Source: Streptomyces pseudovenezuelae (lineage in GTDB: Bacteria; Actinomycetota; Actinomycetes; Streptomycetales; Streptomycetaceae). Taken from it: a DNA stretch of 64,000 nt. Where the stretch lies: contig NZ_JARXVH010000004.1 in assembly GCF_029892565.1 (NCBI RefSeq), forward strand, positions 744,001 through 808,000, given 5' to 3'. Shown in pieces: positions 1-8,616 of the stretch; positions within the stretch are counted from its first letter, which is position 1, and each line of letters starts with the position of its first letter. A model generated the notes under the pieces. It ran no database searches. It was not told where the DNA came from and saw only the letters and a list, made by a program, of their open reading frames with translations. Made by a program: the position numbers and the translations under genes.

Positions 1-2
1 TC

Positions 3-884
3 GCCGAACTCGGCTACATCCCCAACCCGGCCGCCCGCTCCCTGGCCAGCCGCCGCACCGACACGGTCGCCGTGGTCGTTCCCGAGGGCGAGGCCCGGCT
101 CTTCTCCGAGCCCTACTTCTCGGAGATCATCCGCGGGGTGTCGGCCGAACTGGCAATCGCCGGAATGCAGTTGCTGCTGGTCCTGGTGCCGGACGAGAAG
201 GAGTACGCGCGGCTCGCCACGTACCTGTCCGCGCATCGGGTGGACGGCGTTCTGATGCTCTCGGTCCACGGCGGCGACACGCTCCCCGACCGCCTTCACG
301 AACTCGCCGTACCGACCGTGCTCGCCGGCCGGCGCGGCCCCGGGGAGCCGCTCGGGCATGTCCGCGCGGACAACAGCGGCGGCGCCAGGAGCGCGGTCGA
401 GCATCTGCTGGCCAAGGGGCGCCGGACCATCGGCACCATCACGGGCCCGCTGGACATGGACGCCGCCCGGGCCCGACTCGACGGCTACCGCGAGGCGTTG
501 GAGCACGTGGGCATGACCGTCGACGAGGACCTGATCGCGTACGGCGACTTCCGGGAGGAGGGCGGACGGGCGGCCATGCGGCAGTTGCTGCGCAGACGGC
601 CCGGTCTCGACGCGGTCTTCGCCGCGTCCGACGTGATGGCGTCGGGCGCTGTGCTGGAACTGCGCACGTCGGGCCGGCGGGTGCCCGACGACGTCGCCGT
701 CGTCGGCTTCGACGACTCGATCGTGGCCCGGCACATCGATCCCCCGCTGACCAGCGTCCGCCAGCCGCTGGAGGAGATGGGCCGGACCATGGCGAGCCTC
801 CTGCTGCACGAGATCGCCCACCGCGGGGGCGATCACCGCGAAGTGGTCCTGCCGACGCGGTTGGTGGTGCGGGAGTCCGCGTGA
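3..884 (+). CDS. LacI-family transcriptional regulator (5' end outside window)
   Basis: This is the C-terminal 293 residues or so of a LacI/GalR repressor; the start codon and most of the helix-turn-helix lie left of the window. The first visible residues, GYIPNPAARSLASRRT, are the end of the DNA-binding domain and the hinge helix. The rest is a periplasmic-binding-protein-like effector domain with the typical VRADNSGGARSAVEHL and VPDDVAVVGFDDS motifs. It sits 111 bp upstream of a GH1 beta-glucosidase on the same strand, with a perfect LacI-type palindrome between them. I infer that it represses that gene and responds to a sugar such as cellobiose. The effector identity is not visible. Confidence 0.93.
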   Translation, partial: AELGYIPNPAARSLASRRTDTVAVVVPEGEARLFSEPYFSEIIRGVSAELAIAGMQLLLVLVPDEKEYARLATYLSAHRVDGVLMLSVHGGDTLPDRLHELAVPTVLAGRRGPGEPLGHVRADNSGGARSAVEHLLAKGRRTIGTITGPLDMDAARARLDGYREALEHVGMTVDEDLIAYGDFREEGGRAAMRQLLRRRPGLDAVFAASDVMASGAVLELRTSGRRVPDDVAVVGFDDSIVARHIDPPLTSVRQPLEEMGRTMASLLLHEIAHRGGDHREVVLPTRLVVRESA

Positions 885-940
885 GCGGAGTCCGGGGAGG
901 AACCGAGCGGAGTCGCGGGAGGAACGGTTACCCCCTTTAC

Positions 941-960
941 GCATGGGAGCGCTCCCATGC
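941..960. promoter_or_regulatory. LacI-type operator upstream of the GH1 gene
   Basis: A perfect 20-bp palindrome whose core TGGGAGCGCTCCCA (944-957) equals the known CebR-type operator of Streptomyces. It lies 36 bp before the GH1 start codon. A second half-like copy, TGGGAGCG at 983-990, overlaps the ribosome binding site, so a bound repressor could block both transcription and translation start. Confidence 0.85.
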
Positions 961-995
961 ACAATGGGCGCCACCCGACCCATGGGAGCGAGTCC

Positions 996-2423
996 ATGTC
1001 CGACCTGACGACCGTGACCTTTCCTCCCGCCTTCCTCTGGGGCGCCGCGACCTCCGCGTACCAGATCGAGGGGGCGGTGCGGGAGGACGGCCGTACGCCC
1101 TCGATCTGGGACACCTTCAGCCATACGCCGGGCAGGACGGCCGGCGGCGAGCACGGTGACATCGCTGTCGACCACTACCACCGCTACCGCGATGACGTGG
1201 CGCTGATGGCCGACCTGGGCCTGACGGCGTACCGCTTCTCGATCTCCTGGTCGCGGGTGCAGCCGACGGGCCGGGGCCCGGCGGTCCAGGTGGGCCTGGA
1301 CTTCTACCGGCGGCTGGTGGACGAGCTGTTGGCGCACGGCATCAAGCCCGCGGTCACCCTCTACCACTGGGATCTGCCGCAGGAGTTGGAGGACGCGGGC
1401 GGCTGGCCGGCCCGCGACACGGCGTTCCGGTTCGCCGAGTACGCGCAGATCGTCGGCGAGGCGCTGGGCGACCGGGTGGAGCAGTGGATCACGCTCAACG
1501 AGCCCTGGTGCAGCGCGTTTCTGGGCTACGCGTCCGGCGTGCACGCGCCGGGTCGCACGGACCCGGAGGCCTCGCTGCGGGCCGCGCACCATCTCAACCT
1601 GGCGCACGGGCTGGGCACCACGGCCCTGCGGGCGGCGATGCCGGCCCGCAACTCGGTGGCGCTGAGCCTCAACTCGTCGGTGGTCAGGCCGGTTTCGCAG
1701 GACCCCGCGGATCTGGCGGCGGCCCGGAAGATCGACGACCTGGCCAACGGCGTCTTCCACGGCCCGATCCTGCACGGCGCGTACCCGGAGACGCTGCTGG
1801 CGGCGACCTCGTCGGTGACCGACTGGTCGTACGTCCTGGACGGTGATCTGCGGGCGATCCAGCAGCCGTTGGACGCGCTGGGGCTCAACTACTACACGCC
1901 TACGCTGGTTTCGGCGGCCGAGTGGGCCGGTACCGGTCCGCGCGCCGACGGCCACGGCGCGAGCGCGCACTCGCCGTGGCCGGGCGCGGACGACGTCGCC
2001 TTCTTCCAAACCCCGGGCGAGCGTACGGAGATGGGCTGGACGATCGACCCGACCGGCCTGCACGAGCTGATCATGCGCTACACCCGCGAGGCCCCGGGGC
2101 TGCCGCTCTACATCACGGAGAACGGCGCGGCCTACGACGACAAGCCGGACCCGGACGGCCGAGTGCACGACCCGGAGCGGATCGCCTATCTGCACGGGCA
2201 CCTCTCTGCGGTGCGGCGCGCCATCGCGGACGGCGCGGATGTCCGGGGCTACTACCTGTGGTCGCTGCTGGACAACTTCGAGTGGGCGTACGGGTATGAG
2301 AAGCGGTTCGGGGCGGTGTACGTGGATTACGCGACGCTGGCTCGGACGCCGAAGTCGAGTGCGCTGTGGTACGGGGAGGCGGCTCGGTCGGGGGCGTTGC
2401 CCGGTGTCACGGATGCCGCCTGA
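996..2423 (+). CDS. bglC: GH1 beta-glucosidase
   Basis: A 475-residue cytoplasmic glycoside hydrolase of family 1, probably hydrolysing cellobiose or other beta-glucosides. The N-terminal block FLWGAATSAYQIEG is typical. The acid/base glutamate is E169 in TLNEPW and the nucleophile is E375 in ITENG. There is no signal peptide. The ATG at 996 is chosen because GGGAG lies 7 bp upstream; an in-frame ATG at 957 falls inside the operator palindrome and lacks a ribosome binding site. The gene follows a LacI regulator and ends in a convergent terminator shared with the chitinase. The symbol rests on family, operator and remembered synteny with S. coelicolor bglC. Confidence 0.93.
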   Translation: MSDLTTVTFPPAFLWGAATSAYQIEGAVREDGRTPSIWDTFSHTPGRTAGGEHGDIAVDHYHRYRDDVALMADLGLTAYRFSISWSRVQPTGRGPAVQVGLDFYRRLVDELLAHGIKPAVTLYHWDLPQELEDAGGWPARDTAFRFAEYAQIVGEALGDRVEQWITLNEPWCSAFLGYASGVHAPGRTDPEASLRAAHHLNLAHGLGTTALRAAMPARNSVALSLNSSVVRPVSQDPADLAAARKIDDLANGVFHGPILHGAYPETLLAATSSVTDWSYVLDGDLRAIQQPLDALGLNYYTPTLVSAAEWAGTGPRADGHGASAHSPWPGADDVAFFQTPGERTEMGWTIDPTGLHELIMRYTREAPGLPLYITENGAAYDDKPDPDGRVHDPERIAYLHGHLSAVRRAIADGADVRGYYLWSLLDNFEWAYGYEKRFGAVYVDYATLARTPKSSALWYGEAARSGALPGVTDAA

Positions 2424-2462
2424 GCGTTCTGTGGTGCGCCGTCGGGCGAGTGCGGCGCCGTT

Positions 2463-2492
2463 GTGGCTGGTCGCGCAGTTCCCCGCGCCCCT
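2463..2492 (-). repeat. 30-nt dispersed intergenic repeat, copy 1
   Basis: This 30-nt segment is the exact reverse complement of 56216-56245. Both copies lie between convergent genes and both take part in hairpins. It looks like a member of a dispersed Streptomyces intergenic repeat family that acts as, or hitch-hikes with, a terminator. Confidence 0.8.
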
Positions 2493-2508
2493 GTGAGGCG
2501 CGGGGAAC
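2478..2508. terminator. Bidirectional terminator hairpin between bglC and chitinase
   Basis: Perfect 12-bp stem (GTTCCCCGCGCC at 2478-2489 and its complement at 2497-2508) with a 7-nt loop, placed between the convergent bglC and chitinase genes. Confidence 0.75.
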
Positions 2509-2531
2509 CGTCAACCGTCGGACGTCACCCG

Positions 2532-3998
2532 TCAGTTGAAGGCGCCGAACGCCTTCGAGAACGCGAACTTGTCCTGGAGGATCGAACTGCAGGTGGCGTC
2601 GGCGGAGGGCTTGGTGCCGTCGGCGCACTGCTTGTCTCGGGTGGCCGACCACATCGAGAGCCAGCCGAGGCCCTTGGACTTGGCGAAGTTCACCAGTTGG
2701 GTGGCGTCGTCGACCTTGAAGATCTCGCTGGCGACGTCGTTCACGCCGAGCATCGGAGTGACGGCGACGGTCTTCCAGGCGGCGGCGTCCGAGAGGCCGA
2801 GCACGCTCTTGACCTGGGCCTGGGTGGCGGTGGCGGCCAGTTCGGCGTAGGTGCCCATGTCGCCGCTGTAGGCGGGGCCGTAGTCCATGGCCATGATGTT
2901 GAGCGTGTTGATCTTCACGCCGTTGGACTTGGCGTTGGACAGGAGGTTGACGCCGTCCTGGGTGAGGCCCTCGGGCATGACCGGGAGGGTGTAGGAGACG
3001 TCCAGGTCCGGGTGTTGGTCCTGGAGCTTGGCTATGGCCTTGGCGCGGTTGGTGTTCGCCGTGGTGTTGGGCAGCGCGCCGCCCTCGACGTCGAAGTCGA
3101 CCTTGGTGAGCTGGTACGCGTCCACGACCTTGCCGTACGCCGTCGCCAGCGCGTCCGCCGAGGAGCAGGTGGTGGCCAGTTCGGAGCCGGAGGCGCCGCC
3201 GAAGGAGACGCGGACGTCGCCGCCCTTGGCGCGCAGGGCGCCGATCTGTGCGGCCACGGCGTCGGTGCCGAGGTCGCTTACGCCGCCCCACTTGGGGGTG
3301 CAGCCGCCGCCGTCGGTGATGAAGGCGAGGTTGTAGTTCTTGACGCCGGTCGCGTCGGCGCTGGCCAAGAGATCGAAGGCCGGGTAGAGCGAGGTGTCGA
3401 CGTAGGGCGCGAAACCGGCGCTCGCCGTGGTGCCGGTGCCGGAGCTCTTGGTGGGGGTCGGCGTCGGCGTGGGGGTGGCCGTCTTGGTGGGGATGGGTGT
3501 GGAGGTCGGCGTCGGGGTGGGCTTCGGGGTCGTGGTCCCCGTGGGGCGGCCGGTCGGTTCGGGCGTGGCGGTGCCGTCCGCCGAGCACTTGGCGCCGTCG
3601 ATGAGACAGGCGGTCGGGTTCGCGGTGCCGTTGACCACGAAGCCGACGGTGACGGACTTGCCGGCGGCCAGCCCGTCGGTGTCCCACTTCGGCGGCGTGA
3701 CGGTGACGTGCTGCCCGCTGACGCTCGACTCGGCGTTCCACAGCGAGCTGAGCTTGGTGCCCGAGGGCAGGTCGAACTCCAGCTTCCAGGCCTTCTCGGT
3801 CCCACCGCTGTTGTTGGTGACGACGTACTGCGCGGTGTAACCCGTCGACCAGTCACTGGTCTTGGTGTAGGCGGCGCCGATGCCGGCCGCCTGGGCGGTG
3901 CCCGTGAGCAGGACCGCGCCACCGCCGACCACGGCCGCGGCGACCACACCGCCGATCACCTTGTTTCTGCCGCTCACCTTGCGCCGGTGCGTGGTCAT
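2532..3998 (-). CDS. Secreted chitinase: CBM2 plus GH18
   Basis: A 488-residue exported chitin-degrading enzyme. Residues 1-38 form a signal peptide ending TAQA-A. Residues 40-135 resemble a family 2 carbohydrate-binding module, with the KTSDWSTGYTAQYVVTN start. Residues 145-190 are a Pro/Thr repeat linker. The remainder is a GH18 barrel with the catalytic motif KVDFDVEG (D301, D303, E305). It is convergent with the beta-glucosidase and lies downstream of a two-component pair on the same strand. I saw no DasR-type palindrome in its upstream region. Chitin versus a related polymer cannot be settled by reading. Confidence 0.9.
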   Translation of the reverse strand: MTTHRRKVSGRNKVIGGVVAAAVVGGGAVLLTGTAQAAGIGAAYTKTSDWSTGYTAQYVVTNNSGGTEKAWKLEFDLPSGTKLSSLWNAESSVSGQHVTVTPPKWDTDGLAAGKSVTVGFVVNGTANPTACLIDGAKCSADGTATPEPTGRPTGTTTPKPTPTPTSTPIPTKTATPTPTPTPTKSSGTGTTASAGFAPYVDTSLYPAFDLLASADATGVKNYNLAFITDGGGCTPKWGGVSDLGTDAVAAQIGALRAKGGDVRVSFGGASGSELATTCSSADALATAYGKVVDAYQLTKVDFDVEGGALPNTTANTNRAKAIAKLQDQHPDLDVSYTLPVMPEGLTQDGVNLLSNAKSNGVKINTLNIMAMDYGPAYSGDMGTYAELAATATQAQVKSVLGLSDAAAWKTVAVTPMLGVNDVASEIFKVDDATQLVNFAKSKGLGWLSMWSATRDKQCADGTKPSADATCSSILQDKFAFSKAFGAFN

Positions 3999-4103
3999 CG
4001 CGTGCCTGCCTTCGTTCTGGGGGTGGGGTGCGGCAGCACGCTAGCGACCTGGAATCGGGCAAAGTGCCTGATCCGGGCGGGGGTTGCGGATCTTAGGGTG
4101 CGC

Positions 4104-5507
4104 TTAAGGAAGGGATCGGGAGCGGTTAAAGGTAGAGACCAATCTGCCGCGCCGCCGCCGTCGCACGGACCCCCGGTGGCCTCGGCGCTCCGGCTCCCGT
4201 CCGTCCACCTGGATCCAGATCCGCACCTCGGTCCCGCCCAGGACGGACGACCCGATCCGTACGTCCCCGCCGGTCGACTCCGCGAGCCGGCGCACGATGT
4301 CCAGGCCCAGACCGGTGGAGCCGGCGCTGCCCGAGCCGCGCCCGCGGGCCATGGCGGCCACGGGGTCGGTGATGCCGGGGCCCGCGTCGGAGACCAGGAC
4401 GATCACCGCGTCCTCGCCGTTGTGCACGTCGACCGCGAAGGCCGTGCCCTCGGCGGTGTGCCGGAAGACGTTGCCGAGCAGGGCGTCGAGCGCGGCGGCG
4501 AGGTCGGCCCGGGCCACGGGTATGCGCACCGGCCGGTCGGCGCCGGCCACCCGCCACTTACGGCCCTCGTCCTCCGCGAGCGCCGACCAGAACACCATCC
4601 GCTCCCGGACCACCTCGGCCGCGTCGCACCCGGCCCCTGGCAGGGCCGCCGCGGTCTGCGGCTTGGCGTCCCGGGCGGTCCGGATGATCGTGTCGACCTC
4701 GCGCTCCAACTGGGCTACGGCCTCCCGGGTCTGGTCGGCGGCCGGTCCGTCGCCCAGCGAGGCCGCGTTGAGCCGCAGTACGGTCAGCGGCGTACGCAGC
4801 CGGTGGGACAGGTCGGCCGCCAACTCCCGCTCGTTCGCCAGCAGTTGGACGACCTGGTCGGCCATCGAGTTGAACGCGACGGCGGCCAGGCGCAGTTCGC
4901 TCGGGCCGTCCTCGGGCACCCTCGCCCCCAGCTTGCCCTCCCCCAGTTCGTGCGCGCCCTCGACCAGCCGCCGGGCGGGCTTCACCATCCGCACGCCCAG
5001 CCGGTCGGCGACGGCGACCGAGCCGACGATCAGCGCGACGCCGACCGCGGCGAGCACCGCCCAGGCCGTGCCCACGCCGTTTCGGACCTCGGCGTCGGGG
5101 ACGAACACCTCGACGACGGCGATCGCGCCGGAGCTCAGCGCGACCGGCTGGAGCAGTGTGGAGCCACCCGCGACCTCGGTGGTGGAGGCGCGGCCCAGCT
5201 TCCGTACGGTCGCGATGGCGTCGTCGGCCGCACGCCGCCGCCCGATGTCGACGGCCTTGCCGCCCTCGACGGCCGGTATGTGCACGGCCATCCCGGAGTC
5301 GGAGCCCGCGGAGGCGACGACCTTCTCCAACTGGTCTCGGTCGGTGGTGATGGACAGCGCCGGGGCGACGGCGGCGGCCTCCCGCTCGGCGTTGGAGAAC
5401 GCGCGGTCCCGGGCCATCTCCTTGATGACCAGCCCGAGCGGGACCGCGAAGGCGACCACGACCATGGCGGTGACCGCCAGGCAGACCTTGACCAGTGCCC
5501 ATCTCAT
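4104..5507 (-). CDS. Sensor histidine kinase (HAMP, HisKA, HATPase_c)
   Basis: A 467-residue membrane kinase. Transmembrane segments lie near residues 5-28 and 146-168 and flank an extracellular sensor region; a HAMP linker follows. The phospho-acceptor is H235 in LSHRLRTPLTVLRL, and the ATP lid shows N, G1 (DAGPGI) and G2 (GSTGLGLDIV) boxes. Its ATG overlaps the stop of the response-regulator gene by 4 bp (ATGA), so the two are translationally coupled. The signal sensed is unknown. The next gene on the same strand is the chitinase, but a link is only positional. Confidence 0.93.
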   Translation of the reverse strand: MRWALVKVCLAVTAMVVVAFAVPLGLVIKEMARDRAFSNAEREAAAVAPALSITTDRDQLEKVVASAGSDSGMAVHIPAVEGGKAVDIGRRRAADDAIATVRKLGRASTTEVAGGSTLLQPVALSSGAIAVVEVFVPDAEVRNGVGTAWAVLAAVGVALIVGSVAVADRLGVRMVKPARRLVEGAHELGEGKLGARVPEDGPSELRLAAVAFNSMADQVVQLLANERELAADLSHRLRTPLTVLRLNAASLGDGPAADQTREAVAQLEREVDTIIRTARDAKPQTAAALPGAGCDAAEVVRERMVFWSALAEDEGRKWRVAGADRPVRIPVARADLAAALDALLGNVFRHTAEGTAFAVDVHNGEDAVIVLVSDAGPGITDPVAAMARGRGSGSAGSTGLGLDIVRRLAESTGGDVRIGSSVLGGTEVRIWIQVDGREPERRGHRGSVRRRRRGRLVSTFNRSRSLP

Positions 5508-6211
5508 CGCGGCGGCTCCGCTCCCCCGGGTGGTTCCAGCTTCACGCCGACGCCGCGCAGGGTGTGCAGATAGCGCGGACGGGCGGCGGTCTCGCCCAAC
5601 TTACGGCGCAGCCAGGACAGATGGACGTCGATGGTCTGGTCGTCGCCGTACGACTGCTGCCACACCTCGGCGAGCAGTTCCTTGCGGGGCACGACGACAC
5701 CGGGCCGGCCGGCCAGGAAGGCCAGCAGGTCGAACTCGCGGCGGGTGAGGTCCAGCCGTACGCCGTCCAACTCGGCCTGGCGGCGCAGCGGGTCGACGGT
5801 CAGGCCGCCGACGCTCAGGACGCTGGACGGCGGTGCCTCCCCGGCGGCGGACCGGGAGCGTCGTAGCACCGCCGCCATCCGCGCCGAGAGGTGCTCGACC
5901 GAGAAGGGCTTGGTCAGGTAGTCGTCCGCGCCCGCGTTCAGCAGCCGGACGATCTCCGTCTCGTCGTCGCGCGCGGTGGCGATGATCACGGGCACGTCCG
6001 TGATGCCGCGCAGCATCTTCAGCGCCTCGGACCCGTCCAGGTCGGGCAGACCGAGGTCGAGGATGACCACGTCGAAACGGAAATGGGCGACCTCGCGCAG
6101 CGCCTCCAGCGCCGTCCCGACACTGCGCACCGTGTGCGCGGCGTCGGTCAGGTGCCGGATCAGCGCCGAACGCACGAACTGGTCGTCCTCGACCACGAGC
6201 ACACTTGCCAT
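5504..6211 (-). CDS. OmpR/PhoB-family response regulator
   Basis: A 235-residue regulator with a receiver domain (VLVVEDDQ start, phospho-acceptor in VVILDLGLPDLDG) and a C-terminal winged helix (RREFDLLAFL, then VHLSWLRRKLGE). The start at MASVLVVEDD (6211) is preferred over an upstream in-frame ATG, because the extra 65 residues would overlap the divergent gene and have no family resemblance. It is the partner of the coupled kinase. Confidence 0.94.
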   Translation of the reverse strand: MASVLVVEDDQFVRSALIRHLTDAAHTVRSVGTALEALREVAHFRFDVVILDLGLPDLDGSEALKMLRGITDVPVIIATARDDETEIVRLLNAGADDYLTKPFSVEHLSARMAAVLRRSRSAAGEAPPSSVLSVGGLTVDPLRRQAELDGVRLDLTRREFDLLAFLAGRPGVVVPRKELLAEVWQQSYGDDQTIDVHLSWLRRKLGETAARPRYLHTLRGVGVKLEPPGGAEPPR

Positions 6212-6299
6212 GCGCCGCACCGTACGCCATCCGGGCGAGCCGGATCCGGGCCTGTGGATAACTTCGGAGGGGCGACACCTGTGGGGCGTGTGAGGCAGT

Positions 6300-6824
6300 A
6301 TGGCCGCGATGCTCAGAGGACTCGCACACGTACTGGCTTGGTTGCTCGCCACGGGCGCGGCGGTCACGCTGTCGTGGTGGGGCGTCCACACGGTGATGGC
6401 GGGCACGGCCTACGACCCGCCGCGCGCCCTGCCCATCACGGCGGGCCACGCGACCACGCAGGAGTCGAAGCCGCTGGCGTCCGCGACGCCTAGCACGCCG
6501 ACTCCCACGCCGAAGCCGACGCCTTCGAAGACGTCCGCCGAGCCGAAGCCGACCCCCTCGAAGACCCCCACCACCAGCCCGTCGCCCACCACTTCGGCCG
6601 CCGGCCAGGTCAAGAGCTACGACACCGAGGGCGGCCGGGTGGTCTTCGACCTCACCGACACCTACGCGACGCTGGTGTCGGCGACGCCGGGCCCGGGCTG
6701 GTCGATGCAGGTGTGGAAGACGGAGACGTGGATCCGGCTGGAGTTCGCCTCGGGCGCGGACCGGGTGTCGGTGTTCTGCACGTGGCACGACGGGCCGCCA
6801 CAAGTGGACGTCGAGAACTACTAG
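6300..6824 (+). CDS. Small membrane-anchored protein with Pro/Thr linker, unknown function
   Basis: A 174-residue protein with an N-terminal transmembrane or uncleaved signal segment (about residues 6-35), a Pro/Thr/Ser/Lys repeat linker (about 60-100), and a compact C-terminal domain rich in aromatic residues with a single Cys (SVFCTWHDG). The C-terminal domain is probably outside the cell. It is divergent from the response regulator at 6211, which suggests it may be a target or sensor partner of that system. I do not recognise a family. Confidence 0.75.
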   Translation: MAAMLRGLAHVLAWLLATGAAVTLSWWGVHTVMAGTAYDPPRALPITAGHATTQESKPLASATPSTPTPTPKPTPSKTSAEPKPTPSKTPTTSPSPTTSAAGQVKSYDTEGGRVVFDLTDTYATLVSATPGPGWSMQVWKTETWIRLEFASGADRVSVFCTWHDGPPQVDVENY

Positions 6825-6862
6825 TCGCGAACCGGTGGTTGAGAGCTGCTGGTCGACAACTG

Positions 6863-7732
6863 TCAGCGGAACACCGAGGGTGGCGGGGCCGGCGATGCCA
6901 CCGCCGCCGCGTCCGTGACCGGGGCTGCGCCGCCAGTGAAGTCCAGTAGCGCGCGGCCGTGTTCGACGCGGCCGGGGTGCGGGTCGGAGGCGGCGCGGCG
7001 GGTGAGTTCGGCTAGGGGCAGCGGGGTGTCGGAGGCGACCAGGACCGCGTTGCCGAACCGTTTGCCGCGCAGCACGGTCGGGTCGGCGATCAGGGCGAGT
7101 TCGGGGAAGCGGGCAGCGGCGGTGGCGATCTGGCCGCGCAGATGGGCCAGCGGCGGGCCGTCGGCGAGGTTGGCGGCGTAGCAACCGCTCGGGCGCAGTA
7201 CGCGGCGGACCTCGTCCAGGAACTCGGTCGAGGTGAGGTGGGCGGGGGTGCGGGCCCCGCTGAAGACGTCCGCGACGACCAGGTCGGCCCAGCCGTCGAG
7301 CACCTTGGCGAGCCCTTCACGCGCGTCGACGGATCGCACCCTGATCCGGGCGCTCGCGTCCAACGGCAGCTGCCGGCGCACCAGTTGGACGAGCGAGGCG
7401 TCCCACTCGACGACCTGCTGGGTGGACCGGGGCCGGGTGACGGCGACATAGCGGGCCAGGGTCAGCGCACCGCCCCCGAGGTGCACGACGTGCACGGGCT
7501 TGCCGGCCGGCGCGACCAGATCGACGACGTGCCCGAGCCGGCGCTGGTACTCGAAGGAGAGGTACGCGGGATCGTCCAGGTCGACGTGCGACTGCGGCGC
7601 CCCGTCGATCAACAACGTCCAGGCCCGCGCCCGGTCCCGGTCGGGTATGAGCTCGGCGAGCCCACCGTCGACGGCCTCGACGACGGCTTCGGCGACGGCC
7701 GGCCCGCGCCGGGCGTTCCTGGACTTTCCCAT
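6863..7732 (-). CDS. Spermidine-synthase-like methyltransferase-fold protein
   Basis: A 289-residue cytoplasmic protein with the Rossmann-like fold of spermidine synthases. The nucleotide-binding loop is HLGGGALTLARYVA (about residues 84-97), an acidic residue ends the next strand (VVEWD), and VVADVFSGARTPAHL aligns with the catalytic loop. Streptomyces commonly carry such SpeE-like proteins whose polyamine activity is unproven. It is preceded on the same strand by the small protein at 7879-8331, with a 12-bp inverted repeat in the gap. Confidence 0.8.
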   Translation of the reverse strand: MGKSRNARRGPAVAEAVVEAVDGGLAELIPDRDRARAWTLLIDGAPQSHVDLDDPAYLSFEYQRRLGHVVDLVAPAGKPVHVVHLGGGALTLARYVAVTRPRSTQQVVEWDASLVQLVRRQLPLDASARIRVRSVDAREGLAKVLDGWADLVVADVFSGARTPAHLTSTEFLDEVRRVLRPSGCYAANLADGPPLAHLRGQIATAAARFPELALIADPTVLRGKRFGNAVLVASDTPLPLAELTRRAASDPHPGRVEHGRALLDFTGGAAPVTDAAAVASPAPPPSVFR

Positions 7733-7770
7733 GGCGCCATTATCGACGGCGCCGAGAGGTGCCGCCTGCG

Positions 7771-7835
7771 CACGCGTGCGTGGGCATCGCGGGATGGCTT
7801 GGGCGGTGCCGGTGCCGGTCGGTCACGCACGCGTG
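7771..7835. repeat. 12-bp perfect inverted repeat in intergenic gap
   Basis: CACGCGTGCGTG at 7771-7782 has its perfect complement at 7824-7835. The repeat lies in the 146-bp gap between 7879-8331 and the spermidine-synthase-like gene. It could be a terminator for the former or an operator for the latter. Confidence 0.6.
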
Positions 7836-7878
7836 GAACGCCCGACTGCGGCGTCCCTGCAGCTCGCCGAAGGCAACG

Positions 7879-8331
7879 TCACCGGCAGTTGTCGGCCGCC
7901 TCGATCAGACGGGCCGCTTCGCCCAGCGCCTGGCGCAGGACCGCCGGGTCGGTCGCGAGGTCGGTCTCGCCGGGTGGGAGGAGCCAGTCGGAGCCCTCGA
8001 CGGGGGGCTCGGGGGGCAGGCGCAGGCCTCGGCCGTCGGTCTCCGTACAGATGGAGCCGGGCACGTCCCAGGCGGCCGCGGTGCCGGAGGGGACCACGAA
8101 ACCGAGGGTGCCGCAGCCGTCGTCGTGGAGTACGGGCCCCATCGCGTCGCAGGAGCCCCGGCGCAGGATGTCGACCGCCTCCAGACCGTGCCGCGTCGGC
8201 ACCGTCACCAGGTCGCAGCCGGAGTCCGCGCCGGGCGGTGCGCCGCCGGGCGGCACCGGCGTGAACCTCACCGGCGTCACCGTCGTACGAGGATCGCTGC
8301 TCTGCCTGGTCTGCATCCAGGACTCCACCAC
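7879..8331 (-). CDS. Primase/polymerase-N-domain-like small protein, unknown function
   Basis: A 150-residue soluble protein. The GTG at 8331 is chosen because an AAGGAGG-type ribosome binding site precedes it by 5-6 nt; longer in-frame starts lack one. The pattern DLVTVP...GPVL...TLGFVVPSGTA...WLLPP matches short Streptomyces proteins usually labelled bifunctional DNA primase/polymerase-like. No catalytic set is complete enough to claim an enzyme. The same pattern recurs in the gene at 16826-17407. It is divergent from the NsdA-like regulator. Confidence 0.7.
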   Translation of the reverse strand: MVESWMQTRQSSDPRTTVTPVRFTPVPPGGAPPGADSGCDLVTVPTRHGLEAVDILRRGSCDAMGPVLHDDGCGTLGFVVPSGTAAAWDVPGSICTETDGRGLRLPPEPPVEGSDWLLPPGETDLATDPAVLRQALGEAARLIEAADNCR

Positions 8332-8616
8332 GGAACCCCTCCTTGAACGAAGCGGCTCGGGAGTCGGGCGGCTCCCGGTCCTACGGGGTTCAACGCGCCG
8401 CCGCGTCAACGGCTACGGCGGAAATCCGCCGCAAAGGATGGCAGTTCATGGCGGATCCCGGATGAGATATCCCGTTTGTAGCCAAACCCTGCGTGCCGGG
8501 TCGGTGACAGCGGGTACGTTCATGCCCGCCGGAAATCAAGGGCGATCCCGTTGACAACCAGCTCAAGTCGCCCGAAATCCGGCTTGGTTCGACGGTTCGC
8601 ACGAGAGGACCCGGCC

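Noticed and set aside
2463..5573. Very long plus-strand open frame antisense to the chitinase and kinase
   Set aside because: It follows the third-position GC shadow of the real minus-strand genes and has no family resemblance or ribosome binding site.
8417..8430. GGCGGAAATCCGCC palindrome in the divergent region before the NsdA-like gene
   Set aside because: Kept only as a note: short, GC-rich, with no supporting second copy or known regulator.
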